Origin: Ficedula albicollis
Lineage: Eukaryota > Chordata > Aves > Passeriformes > Muscicapidae
Direction: 5' to 3'
DNA: 64,000 nt
NCBI RefSeq assembly: GCF_000247815.1
Contig: NC_021684.1
Span: forward strand, 12,338,558-12,402,557
The position numbers and the translations under genes are program-made. Within the stretch, counting starts at the first letter, position 1, and every line of letters begins with the position of its first letter. The notes under the pieces were generated by a model, which was given only the letters and a program-made list of their open reading frames with translations, searched no databases and was not told where the DNA came from. Of this stretch, positions 44,691 to 60,853 are shown in pieces.

Positions 44691-45872
44691 GTAAATACCT
44701 CTGGCAGAAATGCAGAAGGATTTAATTTCATCCATCAGAAGTATGACAAAAATAACTACCATCTAAACTTTCTCCAAAGAAACATTCTCAAATATGGTTT
44801 TACAGGATTTTTTTGCCTTGTGATTCCGTAACCCCCATGTTAGGAATGTAAAACAGGCATTTTTCCTCCTTTAATACAAAACTACTTCAATACTAGTTAA
44901 AATATTTGTTTCCTGGCTCTGAAGGCACGAAACCACTGCAGAAACAAGGTTGACATAAATTCATGGATAGAGCAGGGGGGTTACTTACATTCCCCTTTAT
45001 TCTCTTTTGCCTTTAGTCTTAAAAGCAGCCCGGAGCTCAGGGGTGTCAAAATAATGGCTTTCTTGATGTATATATCTGGTTTCCTAATCAAATCCCATGT
45101 AGATAAAGCTTTCACTTTAGACAAAAATATAAAATTCTGGCATTTTACCCATAAAAAACTTATTGGAGTGATTTCACTGCATTGCTTTGCTTGACATTAC
45201 AGCACTAGAGTTGATTTAAATATCTTGGATTAATTAAGGCAGCTAAATGAGAAGACTCTGATGGATTGATTTTCTAGGACCAGAGTAGGGAGTTGCAGCT
45301 TGAACCGTGTTCCTACTTCAGGGATGGTGTAGTGGCTGGGCTGTCCAAGGCAGCCGTGGTATGGAAGGCAAACCTTTCTCCAGAGTGCCAAGCTGATGGA
45401 AATGTTGACATTTATTGCGATTTTTAAGTAAATAAAAGCCTTGTTCTGCTCCTGAACTGCCTACAGCTCTGTTGTACAGGCCAGTACATGGCACTGCTGC
45501 CAAGAGCCTTGATCTGCATCTGGGCCCTATATGGCCCTACATCATAAACAGTGATTTTCAACATTTTAGTGCTCACAATTGAAAAGCTGGCCCAGATCTC
45601 CCTGCAGAAGAGACTGTAGAGTCCAGTACCCATTTGCAGTATTCCCACTGCCATTGGAAAAGGAATTGCTGGTGCTGTGCGCACTGGCGATAAGGCTCGA
45701 CTGTTATTTTAGGTACTTAGAAAGAGCTATTCCTATTTCTGATGTGGCTGGAGCCTTCTGGTCTAGCAAGTTTCTGTAATATGATAAATGAGATTTTTGT
45801 GTTTCCATCTCTCCTGACAACGGAAAGAAATTTCTATATAGAAACACATTTTTTTAATTATAGGTCTGACAG

Positions 45873-46106
45873 TTACCTCCATTTCCATCTCCCCCATCCA
45901 TAACACACTCTGGGGAGATTAACCACGTTGCCAGGCGCTGGCTCATAGCTCTCCGTATATCTGAAATAACAGTCTGTGCTTCTAGCATTAGGGAGGGCAG
46001 CCAGATACTTGTAGTCCTTCCTTTCGTAAAAATCAACTGAAGCTTCCAGGAGATAGACAGCAATATACTTGGTACATCCCTCAATTTCTTTAACTTCATA
46101 GCACAT
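45873..46106 (-). CDS. Unrecognised open frame, doubtful
   Basis: A 77-residue frame beginning MCYEVKEIEGCTKYIAVYLL and containing DFYERKDYKYLAALPNA and CYFRYTESYEPAPG. Its composition is balanced and protein-like, with no low complexity. A possible splice donor (AG|GTAACT) lies at its end, so it could be a first exon, but the start context is weak and no further exon was linked. I do not recognise the family; it may be chance. Confidence 0.2.
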   Translation of the reverse strand: MCYEVKEIEGCTKYIAVYLLEASVDFYERKDYKYLAALPNARSTDCYFRYTESYEPAPGNVVNLPRVCYGWGRWKWR

Positions 46107-47025
46107 TTCATTAGAAATTCACAAGAGCTCTTAAGTTAGCACATATCAGTCTGCAAAACTGGTCAAGTCCCTCATATCTCCATTCCTGAGATGTCCATGA
46201 ACATCTTCCTGGTAACTTTTCTCCCCTCATTTAAATGGGATTCTGGTCTTGTGCTCAAAAGCAGAGATAGAAAAGAATAAGAAATCCACACTAAATGAGA
46301 GACCATAGATTTCTGTTCCACTCAGGTGAAGGAGCCAAGCCAAAAGGCACTCTGGTGGGTCAATGTGCCAGGAAAGTGTTGCAGGAGGCAAAGTGCTGCT
46401 GACAGAGGGGCGAACCCCTGTGGGGAAGGGATCATCAGCCTCACTGCTGGAAACACTGCAACAGAGAGGGGCTCCTGAGCTCCAGCTTCCCCCTCCTGCA
46501 TCCTCTGGCTCTTGCAGCTGCCACTGCTTTGAATTTGGAAAAGTAGCCTTGGGCACCCCATCAGCAGCAGGGAGCTTGTGAAGTTGGCACATAGGGATGT
46601 CAATTTGCTGGTGACTCAGCATCTTGATTTATCCCATTCATGCGATGCTCCTGCGGGAAAAGCTTATTAATCATGCCTGCGTTTCCAATGCAGCTCCATG
46701 ATTTAGGGTCCCCCATGACTAAAGGTTTAGCAGGAGTGGAATTATTACATGCCTTGGTGGCTTCTGGGAAGAGCTGTCAGGGTGGGGAGACATACCAAAG
46801 TGGGAGCAAGGGGTCTATTACCTTCCAGGACCCTGAGAAGGACAAGCCCACCAGGGTTTGAGCACAGGCCAGGGAGTGCTATGGAACACTCATAGAAAGC
46901 TGGAGCACATTGTGCTCAGAGGAGGTGTCCCTCTGTCCAGCCCTGAACACAAATCACTGACCTCCTCCCCAGCTGCCAGCACATCCTCCTGGCTCAAATT
47001 TGGGGCTCACCGTTGATGCTGGCTC

Positions 47026-47085
47026 TGGCACAACGGTGGTTTCTATGGCAACTCCAGAGGCAGATGCAGGGATGCTTCCAGCTAA
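47026..47085 (+). pseudogene. Possible decayed C3orf84 (CIMIP7)-like exon
   Basis: One + strand frame reads WHNGGFYGNSRG and then meets a stop at 47083-47085. Human C3orf84, as I recall it, begins near GSWHNNGFYGHYRS and lies between KLHDC8B and IHO1 in the opposite orientation to both. Here the match is also between these genes and on the opposite strand. No start codon, no in-frame continuation and no further exon were found, so this is at most a remnant. Confidence 0.25.
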
Positions 47086-48169
47086 GGTACCATCAGCCTA
47101 GGTATCCCAAGTTTTTCCTCCCAAATCACAGGCAAACAGTCATGCAGTGCATCAGGACGGACCCTGCAGTCATTGTGTCAGGTAGGCACCAGAGGCAATG
47201 GAGCAGCAACCTGAAAATATCTTCTGAATGTTCTTTTACTCATAATTTCTGACTTTTCCCATGCTGTGATGCCCCCAGGACATAGCACAGCCTGCCCCAG
47301 TGGTGTGTCGGATGTTGCTTCACTCTGATGGGATTCAGTCTCCTCTCTACAGCCTTGTGGCCAACACGAGGCTCAAGCTGGCTGTCTTCTCTGAAAGGTC
47401 AGGCATATGTACTTGATATTTACCTGGACTTGTGAGATCTTTCTAATGTACCACTGAAAGATCAAATCCCTTACCTGCTTTCTGCTTTGGGTATGGGGCT
47501 CTGTGTGGAGCCAAGACCAGCAAGGCTCAGATGAGCCCATAGCACTGAGTAATTCAAGTGTCACCCCCCCTTGATTTTATAGTGCACCCCTAAACACCAC
47601 CCACAGACACCACCAGTATGGAGCTTACATTCCCCTCCTGGTTGCCAGTAAGCAGGATTGCAGTGCTCCTGCCTACTGAAGTTGGATTCAGCTGTACCCA
47701 GCTCTCCCCCACACCAGCCATGATCCATCCTTTGACACGGGGCTGTGGTGCTGGATAGGGCCCACAAACCCTGACATCAGGCATCTCTTATTTCTTCTCA
47801 GTATCCTGGAAGCCTTCAACATTCCCTGCCTCTCTCACATGCTGGCTCCCTTCAAAAAAGTCCCTCTCCTGCTGCTGCCTTCACTCCCCACAGCCTCTTT
47901 ACCCACAGAAGGCCAAGCAGAAATAAGGCTGTGCCAAGGCAGGACAGCCACTGCTTAGCTCCTTCTCTCCAAACAGGAACTGGATCTCTACATCACATTG
48001 CTCCACTCACCCTGGATGTGAGGAGAACAAGAGTTACCCCAGCTCCACAGTATGGGGTCACTGAACTCTGCCTTGGGAGGGATTTTCCTGAAAGGCTGTG
48101 GCATATGTCTGCCTGGAGTAGGATAACCAGAAACAACATGACTCCAGAGGGATAAAATTCCACGTTTCA

Positions 48170-48175
48170 TTTATT
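48170..48175 (-). terminator. Polyadenylation signal of KLHDC8B
   Basis: TTTATT on the + strand is AATAAA on the - strand, 414 bases beyond the KLHDC8B stop codon. The 3' UTR is therefore about 0.4 kb. Confidence 0.65.
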
Positions 48176-48588
48176 TGAGGTGCTACATCACCTCCCAGGC
48201 ACTGAGCTACAGGGCACCTCTGTGCTACATGAGACATCGACTGGGTCTACGACGACACAGCACTCACTGCTACACACACGGCACGGATACGCCGTGGCAC
48301 AGATGGGGCCGGACAGGGCAGTGAGGCCAGCGCCAGGCCTGCCACCACTGCTCCCTCCACACTGCTGGCAATGGCCATCCCACCAGGCAGGAGTTTGCCC
48401 TGGGCTTCATTGCCACAGCACTGCAGAAGCTGGAAGTTCCCAAAACCGCAGCTGCTTTGGTGCCTGGCATCATGGGACAGAGGTTTCCTGGAGCCAGGTC
48501 ACCTTGGGTGAACACATGGGTGCTCACACATCCTGTCCCCATCTTCAGGCACTTGGTGCTTGGCCAGGGCTGGTCCGTGGGGTCCTAC

Positions 48589-51411
48589 TCAGGGCACATC
48601 ACGCAAGCACAGAGCCTCGACAGCACCACTGGGACCCTGGGCCACACCGCCAATGACGAAGAGCAGGCTGGGCGCTGGGCAGCTGGAGCAGGAACAACGG
48701 CCAGTGGGCATGGGGGGCAGTGGCTCCCACTTTTTCTGCGAGAGGCTGAACCCTTCCACTGAGTTCAGCGGGCAGGACTGGTTCCCTGTTGAAGACAGAA
48801 CGACATCAGCCCCCTTGCAGCTCCCTGCCCCCCACCCCAGGCTCTGCCTTTCCCCCTCCACATCCCTTTGATGCCTCACAGGAGCCCTGAACTGCACAGG
48901 CTTTGAGATCCCAGAGGCAATTAGTGGGGGCACATGAGGATTAGCAGAGTCCCCATAGGGATGGCAGCCGGCACTAATACCACACCTGCTAGCTCTGCCC
49001 CCTCAGTCATTCCTCACCCCCCCACCCCCATGCCAGCACTCTGAAGGGATAAGGGAGGGCAGCTCCAGCTGCGGCAGGAACTCAGGAGCAATGCCACACT
49101 GCAGGGATGCAGCCAGCACCATTCCTTACTCCCACAATGACCTTGGGAGTCTGGAAGCCCTCACTGCAGGGCTGGGGGTGCTGTGGCTGGCACCAGGCTC
49201 CCCAGGCAGCCCTTCCTGCCGTATCCCCTCTGCTGAGTGACAGCACTAACCTTTCCCCAGCTCCCTTGGGAGAGGAATGCTGCAACTCTGCACAGCGGAA
49301 CTGAGCCACCATGGGCTGTGTGAGCCCAGCGTGCTGCACATGAGCTGGGAAAAGCCTGATTGGGGGGTGAAAGGGGCAAGGGGCATAGTGGCTCAGCCTG
49401 TCGGACAGGGCAGTAGGGTCTCCCCAGCACTTGTGAGGGCATAGAGAGATGTTGCTGCAGACAGTGGCTTTGCACAGCCAACCTCCCTACTGCCATGCAG
49501 ATCACTGATGTGCCACAAAGAATGGGGATGGGAACATGACCACACGCCTACCCCCAGCATTACCGAGGCCACCCACGGCCACCACTCTTCCTCCCAGGCA
49601 TCCAGCCACAAAGTCGGCTCTCTTCTCTTTCATACGGATGGTGCGGCTTGGCTTTCTCCACACACCTGGGTATGAGAGGGAGTAAGCATCGTCTGCTGGG
49701 GTTTCGCCTCTACACACCAAGGCTAGGACACCCCCAGGTTAATCACTCCATGGGACCAGAGAGCACAAGGCAGGATTCACCTGAGTGCAAGGGGCTGATA
49801 ATCATGTCCCTCAGGCACAGACACCCCTCACCAACCCACAGAGTCATCCTGGACTCACAGAAGATGCTTCCACCTCACCCAGAGACATGGAGCTCACCCT
49901 GCGCAGGATCAAACATCTCCACAGTGTTGACAAAATGGGGACGGGAATAGAAGTTGTGGGGTCCTGGTTGCTGCAGCCCTCCCAGGCTGAAGACAACCCC
50001 ATCAGCCATGGCGCAGGCGGCGAAGGCGCGGCGGCTGGGCACGCTGGGGTAGCGTGTCCAGCTCCTTGTCTCCAGGTCAAAAGCCTCGAAGGCGGTGACA
50101 GGCAGTTTGCCTTGCCGGCCTCCTGTGCACAGAGGAGACACAGCTGCCAGTGCCCTGAGCTGGCACTACTGGTGTGCTCAGCAAGCAGCATGGGGCCCAC
50201 TGGCTGCAGTGCTGGGTAGCATGGGGCCACCCTGGGGTGCACCAGGTCATTCTCTGGCCTGGGAACGGAGGAAGGAGAGGGTTGAGGCACAGAGGATGCT
50301 CACTTTGCCCCAGCAGCACCTACCCAGGACGAAGATCTTGTTTCCCTGCAGGAAGGCAGAGGCTCCATAACACGGGGTGGGCATGGAGGGTAGGGGCTGC
50401 CAGTGGTCCTTTGCTGGTTCATAGACACGGACCAGTGCCTGGGGAGAGGTGTCTGCACCCATTCCCCCCAGTGCGTAAACAGCCCCATCTGGAAAAGAGG
50501 CAGCAGAGAGTCAGGGGGGTCTGCGGGCAGCACTAAAGGGCTGGGAGCCCCCCATGCCCACCAGGGCAGGCAGTACAAGTACTGCCAAGCCCCACAGCCA
50601 GACACTGCTCCAGGGCAGCCGGGGGACAATGATTACAGCCAGGCCTGAGCCCGGCAATACCCTGACTGCACCGGGACCCTCTCACCCCCTTTTCCGTCCC
50701 ACCCCATCCATCAGAGAAGAGCACAAGGCCATCCTCTCTAATTATTCTCGGCAGTATCATCTCCCTGGAGACACCATGGCAACACAGCCATACTGCCAAA
50801 TCCTGCTCTTGCTTCCAGTGCGGCCAGCACCCCTGCCCATTCCCATCACTGCCCTGACATCTCTGCCCTGCCCACCACATTGCAGCCTGGTCCATGCCAC
50901 AGCATCCCTGTCCAGGGAGCAGATATAGGCACCACATATAGGGTCCAAACCTGCCTCCTGGCATGCTGCGTTGTGCCAGGACTCCAAGGATGCTCAGCAA
51001 ACTTTGGGTAAGAATCACAACATGTTACTATCCCTCACCTCTCTGCACAGCTGAGATGCCCATGGAGGGCTGAGCCAACGCTGCCTTCTTCTCCCACTTG
51101 CCCTCATCCACGTGGTAGACCTCAACGGAGGCGAGGGGGCTCTGTGCCGCATCCACACCGCCGACCACCAATATCTGCTTGCCCAGAGCGAGAGCGGCAG
51201 CGCCAGCCCGCGGCGTGGGCAGTGGTGGGAGCGTGGTCCAGCGCTGGGCTGGGAGGTCGAGCACCTCAGCAGTTCCCAGGGCTCCCCCGCCGCTCCCGCA
51301 GCCGCCCAGCACGAAGAGCTGTCCGTCGCGGTGCGCGGCGCTGCAGTACACGCGCCGCGTGGGCATGGCGGGGAAGGTGGCCCACGCGAAGGCGCCCGCG
51401 CCCGCCGCCAT
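48589..51411 (-). CDS. KLHDC8B: Kelch domain-containing protein 8B (KLHDC8B)
   Basis: Kelch beta-propeller protein located at the midbody in human cells and needed for normal cytokinesis; a human 5' UTR variant is linked to familial Hodgkin lymphoma. Five coding exons on the - strand: 51411-51039, 50488-50324, 50122-49898, 49665-49564 and 48785-48589, all with GT-AG sites and agreeing phases. They give 353 residues, against 354 in human. The start MAAGAGAFAWATFPAMPT parallels the human N-terminus. Kelch units with GG pairs follow: LFVLGGCG, ILVVGGVD, VYALGGMG, the GGRQGK junction, VFSLGGLQ, VVAVGGLG and LFVIGGVA. GPHNFYSRPHFVNTVEMFD is nearly invariant. The protein ends EALCLRDVP. Upstream, C-run H and an N gap hide the promoter and any non-coding first exon. 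Confidence 0.97.
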
Positions 51412-52072
51412 GGGCCAGCTCAGCCGGCCCGGGGGTCCCCGGGCTCTGGCCCTGCCGTGCCGCCCATCCGGCCCGGCTCGGCACTGGTCCGGCCCACGGC
51501 CTCCTGCGGGGAGAGCATCCGAGTCGGACCCCAAGCATCCACCGCTCCCCCCAGCCCCAGCTAGTCAGCTCCCCTAGGCGGTGCGACAGCTCTTGCTCCG
51601 CGGGGCTCCGCGCTGCACCCCAGGGCTGCGTGCCCACCCCCTCCGGGCTCCTGACTGCACCCCACGGCTCCCTGTCCGTCCCTCCGGACTTCCACTCCCC
51701 GGGGCTCTCTGCTCGCACGTACCAGGGCTCTCGCTTCCTGAGGTTCCCGCACCCTGGGCTCCCACTACCCGGTGATGCTGGTACACAGCCCGCACTCACC
51801 GGAACTCTGGCGCGCCCGGGGCTCTCTACCCACATCCCCCGGATCCGTACCGCGCAGAGGGTCCGCGTTCACAATCCAGACCCCGCCAGGTTCCTGCTCT
51901 CGGAGCACTGTCCTCACCCGCGGCGCTGCCCGCACTCCCGCCCGCAGTCCGCAACCCGCGGGGCTCCGGCGCACTGCCCCGCAGCCCGCACCCACAGGGC
52001 TCCCGCCCACAGCTTGCAGGCACCGGCGTCCCTCGGGCTCCCGCTGCAATGCCCGCGCCCCGGCGCTCCCCG

Positions 52073-52507
<435 letters not shown>

Positions 52508-52531
52508 CCGGTGGGGGCGGCGCCGCGTCCG

Positions 52532-52865
52532 NNNNNNNNNNNNNNNNNNNNNNNNNNNNNNNNNNNNNNNNNNNNNNNNNNNNNNNNNNNNNNNNNNNNN
52601 NNNNNNNNNNNNNNNNNNNNNNNNNNNNNNNNNNNNNNNNNNNNNNNNNNNNNNNNNNNNNNNNNNNNNNNNNNNNNNNNNNNNNNNNNNNNNNNNNNNN
52701 NNNNNNNNNNNNNNNNNNNNNNNNNNNNNNNNNNNNNNNNNNNNNNNNNNNNNNNNNNNNNNNNNNNNNNNNNNNNNNNNNNNNNNNNNNNNNNNNNNNN
52801 NNNNNNNNNNNNNNNNNNNNNNNNNNNNNNNNNNNNNNNNNNNNNNNNNNNNNNNNNNNNNNNNN
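52532..52865. other. Assembly gap (334 N)
   Basis: Undetermined bases in the KLHDC8B upstream region. Any exon or promoter here is lost. Confidence 1.
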
Positions 52866-53795
52866 GCCCCCCTGCCGTGCCTCGCTCCCCTCCGCCTGGC
52901 CCTCCCTGTGCCACCGGCCCGCCGTGCCCCTGCCGCGTTCACCTTGCCGGGAAGGAACCATCGCAGGGAGAGCGGCTGGAGAGACCCTGGCTCTGCCCTC
53001 CCTTGCTGCACACTGCAGGTGCCAGAGGCACACGGTGCCGGGCTCAAGGAGTCGGGAACCCACCGTCCTACCCTGGAGAGGACCCCTGTCCTGTCACCAC
53101 TGCAGGGACAGAATATGAGCTCAGACCTATTCTGAGCACGACCTTGCTGGGGTCTCAGCAACATCAGGAAATGTGCACATGGGTCTCAAAACCTCCACCA
53201 ACACTTTTGTCCCCACTTGGCTGAGCCAGGCAAATGAACACGCTGGGAAAGGCACTTCCCACCCACCAGCTCAGGCAGAGCCAAGGGCAGGCAGGAAACT
53301 CACACAGAAATGAGCTAAAAAGGTTTGCTTTAAAAACAGACAGAAGTGACAAGACATCCGCCGAGAACACCATACCACAAATGCCACCTGGGGATGTAGC
53401 TGATAACACTGCATTCATCCTGGCACCTGCTCTGCACCAGACATCATTGCAGGAGCAGGAAGGGAGGTGCGAATACTGCAAGGCTGCCTGCATCACAGTA
53501 TGGTGGAAGGGACCTGCCTGGCGACTGCAGGGGGACAGTGAGCCCCAGCCCTCACGCAGAAGTGGGCACCACAGGCAATATAGCCAAAGAATGGAAAACC
53601 ATTTCCTCCAAGAATCCCATCACACAACCTCCCAGGACGCTTGTGTTTGCTAATGGAAGCTCCTGATAGGACTGAACGCCCATATTGCACATTGGAGATG
53701 TAACAGCTTGAAGCAGGAGCCTGCCTGGGACTTTGCCTGCACGCAGGAAGCAGGTGGTGTCCCAGTCTGGAGCCACTCAGTCCCAGGAGGTGGTA

Positions 53796-56700
53796 TCATT
53801 GTCCATCCCACTGCTGGATTGGGGCGTCCTTCTCCATGCAGGCCAGGTAGCGGTCGTAGTTCTCCTCGCACCTCCTCACACAGCGCAGGAAATAGTCCTC
53901 ATCGGCAATGGCCTCCAGCAGATTGGTTTGCACCAGACAAATGTTGTACAGCTCCGAGGTGGGCACGCTCCTGGAACTGCTGCTGCCCTGTTCTGAGAAT
54001 ACCTGCAGGGAGAGCAGAGCCTGACAGCAATGCACATGCCCCATGGTGCACTCTCCCCTCCTCTCGGCCAGGCACCTCCATGCTGGCTGTGAGTCAGGGG
54101 CAGAGGGCAGGGTGATCCTATCTCCACTGCAACAGCAGAAGGTGAAGTTTCTTACGACTTCCCCCTCTCCCAGAAAGTGCCTTTGACTCTGAACCAGCAT
54201 GCCACACGTGGCTGGTGCTCCCTTAAGAAAACAGGCCACACCATGCAGCTGGAAAAAAAGGGCTCTGTAGAGCAGCTGACTCCAGGCAAACCTCTGCCAA
54301 CAGCTCTTCCTTTAGCTACTACAGGATGGAACAGGGACTTCACCTTCTGATCTTCACTATGGCCTGTTTAAAGCCACCTGGCAATCTGTTCCACTCCTAG
54401 TGCTGCTCTGTCACCATCACTGATATGGGGACAGCCCTGCAGAGCTGGTGACGCAAGGAGGGTTCCACCTACTGATTCTGGCTGCAGGACAGCAAGGTCC
54501 CAGCAGTGACAATGAGCCCTGCTGGGAAGATGCTTGGCTGCTGCCCAGGCTCCCACAAGGTCTGCTGCTACCATAACCTGTGTGATCCAGCGTGGGAGCA
54601 GCCCCAGGGCTGGCTGCATGGCTGCCACGAGATTAGCAGAGCAGCCTGACTGACCAGCTGCACAGGCTACCAATGCCAAAGGAGGAACTCCTTGATCAGC
54701 CAAATAGCCTGAGGCTGAAATGCAGCAAGTGGAGCTGTGTGAGACATGCTCCAGCTGCTACAGATCTGCATGCAGCAGCCATTGCAGAGGCTCCTCTCAA
54801 CCAGGCATGGCACAGACCAAAGCCTACTCCTGACAGCTCTGTCCTGGCAGTAACAATTCCTGCCGCCAGCTACAAATGTTTAAGCTGAGAGAGCTTGTAT
54901 GGAAGGGAATATCCAATGAGCATCCCACCCCTTGCCATTCCTGGGCTGCCTGGCAAACACTGCAGACAATTCATTGGCTGCCACGTTTTCCCCCCTGCAC
55001 TTTCTCCATATGGATGGAAACAAGCAGAGGTTGAGGATCACCTCTGCTTGAGGATCACCCATGCAGCTCTTGTTTGAGCATTGACAGCTGTCCAACAGCG
55101 AGGCACAGCTCTGTCTGCATAAACATTCTGTTTTCCAAGTGTGCTCCCCACAGACACTACCCTTTCATTCAGATGGGTGACAGCCAGGGCTGGCAGCCCT
55201 GATATCACTGCTGCTGTCTCCAGGCACAGGGCTGACTCAGTGGGGAGCAGAGACAGCCAGCACTTGCTGTGCATTTGCTGATGTCTGATCTCACCTCCCC
55301 CGTGCATCACTACCACCGACATTTGTGGCACAGGATGCAGTGACACCAGGGCTGTGCCTTGACCCCCCTTTGCAGCCTCATGCAAAGGGGACAAAACATG
55401 TCTGACCTTGCCAGGGACACCCCTAGTGCAGGCTGCTGGTGCCAGAGGGACATTCAGCCACCTACCTGGGGGTGAACAATGGTGTCTCCATCGTCCAGCC
55501 GGATGTTGTCATCAATGAAGATGTGGTGAATATCAGGATCATGGGGGTCTATCCACAGGGGCTTCCCACCCTGGGAAGAGAACTGATTTTTGGCCCACCT
55601 GAAACAATAAGTGGGAGAAGGAAGAGTCAGGGGAGGGAGAGGTGACAGCTCCCAGGTAATAGCAGACGTATTGCAGACCCAGGGCACCCTCTGAGCCAGT
55701 GAAGCAGGATGAAGAATGTCCTGTCCTGCTGCCCATAGCCTTGTAGGAATGAGGCATTTTGCATCTAGGTGACAAATAATGGGGTCTTTGGAGAAAAGCA
55801 GGAGGTACACCAGGGGATGGGGACCTCACAAAAGGTGTGAGAGTCCCATCAGGCTGCCCAGAGACAAAATGGGGAGTGCCTAAGTGATAGGAACCCCAAC
55901 AATATAAAGGCTTCAAAACTAGGAGCTATCCCAGAAACTAAGAGAATCACAGGAAAGAAGATAATGCCCAATCCACTTTCTCAATGCCCTCTTTCTCACC
56001 AGTCAAAGTGGTCTTGGAAGCCTCCAATTCCCTCAAAGGAGCTGAAGTAGTTGTAAAGCTTTCTTCTGTCTTCCCGGGTGGCCAGACGTTCTGCTCCCCG
56101 TGTTAGCACCACCTCTCGCTTGCTGCAGCGTATCTGGCCAGGGGTAAGGTCCACAGGGAGCTGCAGGACCACAGAAAATGGAGAAGGAAAAGTTTTCCAA
56201 AGCAGACAGGTTGTTTCACGCACTGGCAGAGACACCAAGCAGCAGGGTGGAGACTCCTCACCAGCACAGTGTGGGAGGATGGTGCTGGGAAGACAACTAG
56301 AGGAGGCATGGAATGCATCCAACCAAAAATCATCCCCTCCCCAGGGATGGAAAGGAATTATCTCCTAGCTGCACATTGCCCCCTTTTCAATCTCTGCTAC
56401 CTGAAAACACTCCAAGGAATAACTAAAGCATCTTCTAAAGCTCATTCCCAGTGCTCCTGCCCAGTGTGCTGCCAGTGAGAGGAGAGTGCAGCTGCAATTG
56501 TCTCTGGGCAAAGGAGCCCTGCTCTGCGGCAGCAGCCCTTCCTCGGTAGAAGGCATGCTCCGACCAACATGGGATACCCCAAGAGGATCCCCTTCCACAT
56601 AGGATCTGCACACACATGCTCTCCCACAGCTAACAGCTTCATTCAGAGAACTCGATGCTTTTAAAAGCAGCCTGGCCGAACAGATGCAGAGAAGGCTGAC

Positions 56701-57366
56701 GTGGAGGGGGGAGGGCTCCGTGGGACCATTCGGCTGCCCCTCCCCATCAGGACGGACCCTCAGGACACCACTCACCGCCAGGTCCCGCAGGGCGGGGAAC
56801 TGGGGGTGCTGCCCGTCCAGAGCGCTGCTGACGGCCTGCAGAGCGCGGGGCAGGTCGGTGCCGAAGGTCCTGAAGACAACAGCGAAGGCCCTGCCATCAC
56901 GGTGAAGCGTGTCCAGGAGACGGAAGAAGGAGGGCAGGATCAGGTGGTAGCGTTTGCCGGGCTCCCCCGGCACCGACAAGGCGTCCTGCGGCCGGCCCGG
57001 CCACTCCAGCAGCCGCAGGTGGCGGGCGTGGAGGTCGCGGAAGCGGCGGCCCGGGCCGGCCTCGGTGAAGGCGGGGTCCCGGCCGTGGCGGCTGTAGTAG
57101 CTGAGGGCGTCGGGGCACGGCGGGCGCAGGGACGGGCAGTCGCTCACCCACTCCCACTCGCCTAGAAGAGAGGAACGCGCTCAGCCTCCGCACCGCCACA
57201 CCAGGTCACCGTACCCCCTGCCCCGGCGCTCACCGGCAGCCCCGGCGCGGCCCCAGGTGACGGTGCTGAGAAAGGTGTTGAGCGCCGCTCGCGGGGCCTG
57301 TCCCGTCACCGTGTCCGCCACTACCACGGTATTGTTGAGGTCCACGTGCAGAACCAGGCGCCGCCG
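53796..57366 (-). CDS. Unnamed HAD-like protein, N-terminus lost in a C-run
   Basis: I do not recognise a named vertebrate gene. Five exons on the - strand: up to 57234 (partial, open into C-run I), 57161-56776, 56160-56000, 55598-55466 and 54002-53796. All have GT-AG sites and agreeing phases, giving about 340 residues. The pattern fits the haloacid dehalogenase (HAD) superfamily. LVLHVDLNNTVVVAD (DLNNT at 57342-57328) resembles motif I, VVFRTFGTD (56887-56864) motif II, and HIFIDDNIRLDD (IFIDDN at 55522-55505) motif IV. The third residue of motif I is Asn, not the usual Asp, so normal phosphatase chemistry may be altered; this is inference. Other parts include LNTFLSTVTWG, YYSRHGRDPAF, HLRLLEWPG, YHLILPSFFRLLDTL, and a C-terminus ending PIQQWDGQ. 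It lies head-to-head with CCDC71. In human, CCDC71 and KLHDC8B are direct neighbours as I recall, so mammals may lack it at this site. Confidence 0.75.

Positions 57367-60853
<3,487 letters not shown>

Larger units (their letters stand above)
44691..48169. other. Intergenic region between IHO1 and KLHDC8B
   Basis: About 3.5 kb with no gene I can support firmly. Two weak candidates lie in it: a 78-codon - strand frame at 45873-46106 and a + strand motif at 47026-47085 in the place expected for C3orf84 (CIMIP7). Both are treated as findings. Confidence 0.5.

Noticed and set aside
47013..47252. A 79-codon + strand frame (MMLALAQRWFLWQLQ)
   Set aside because: It overlaps the possible C3orf84 remnant in another frame and has no family similarity of its own.
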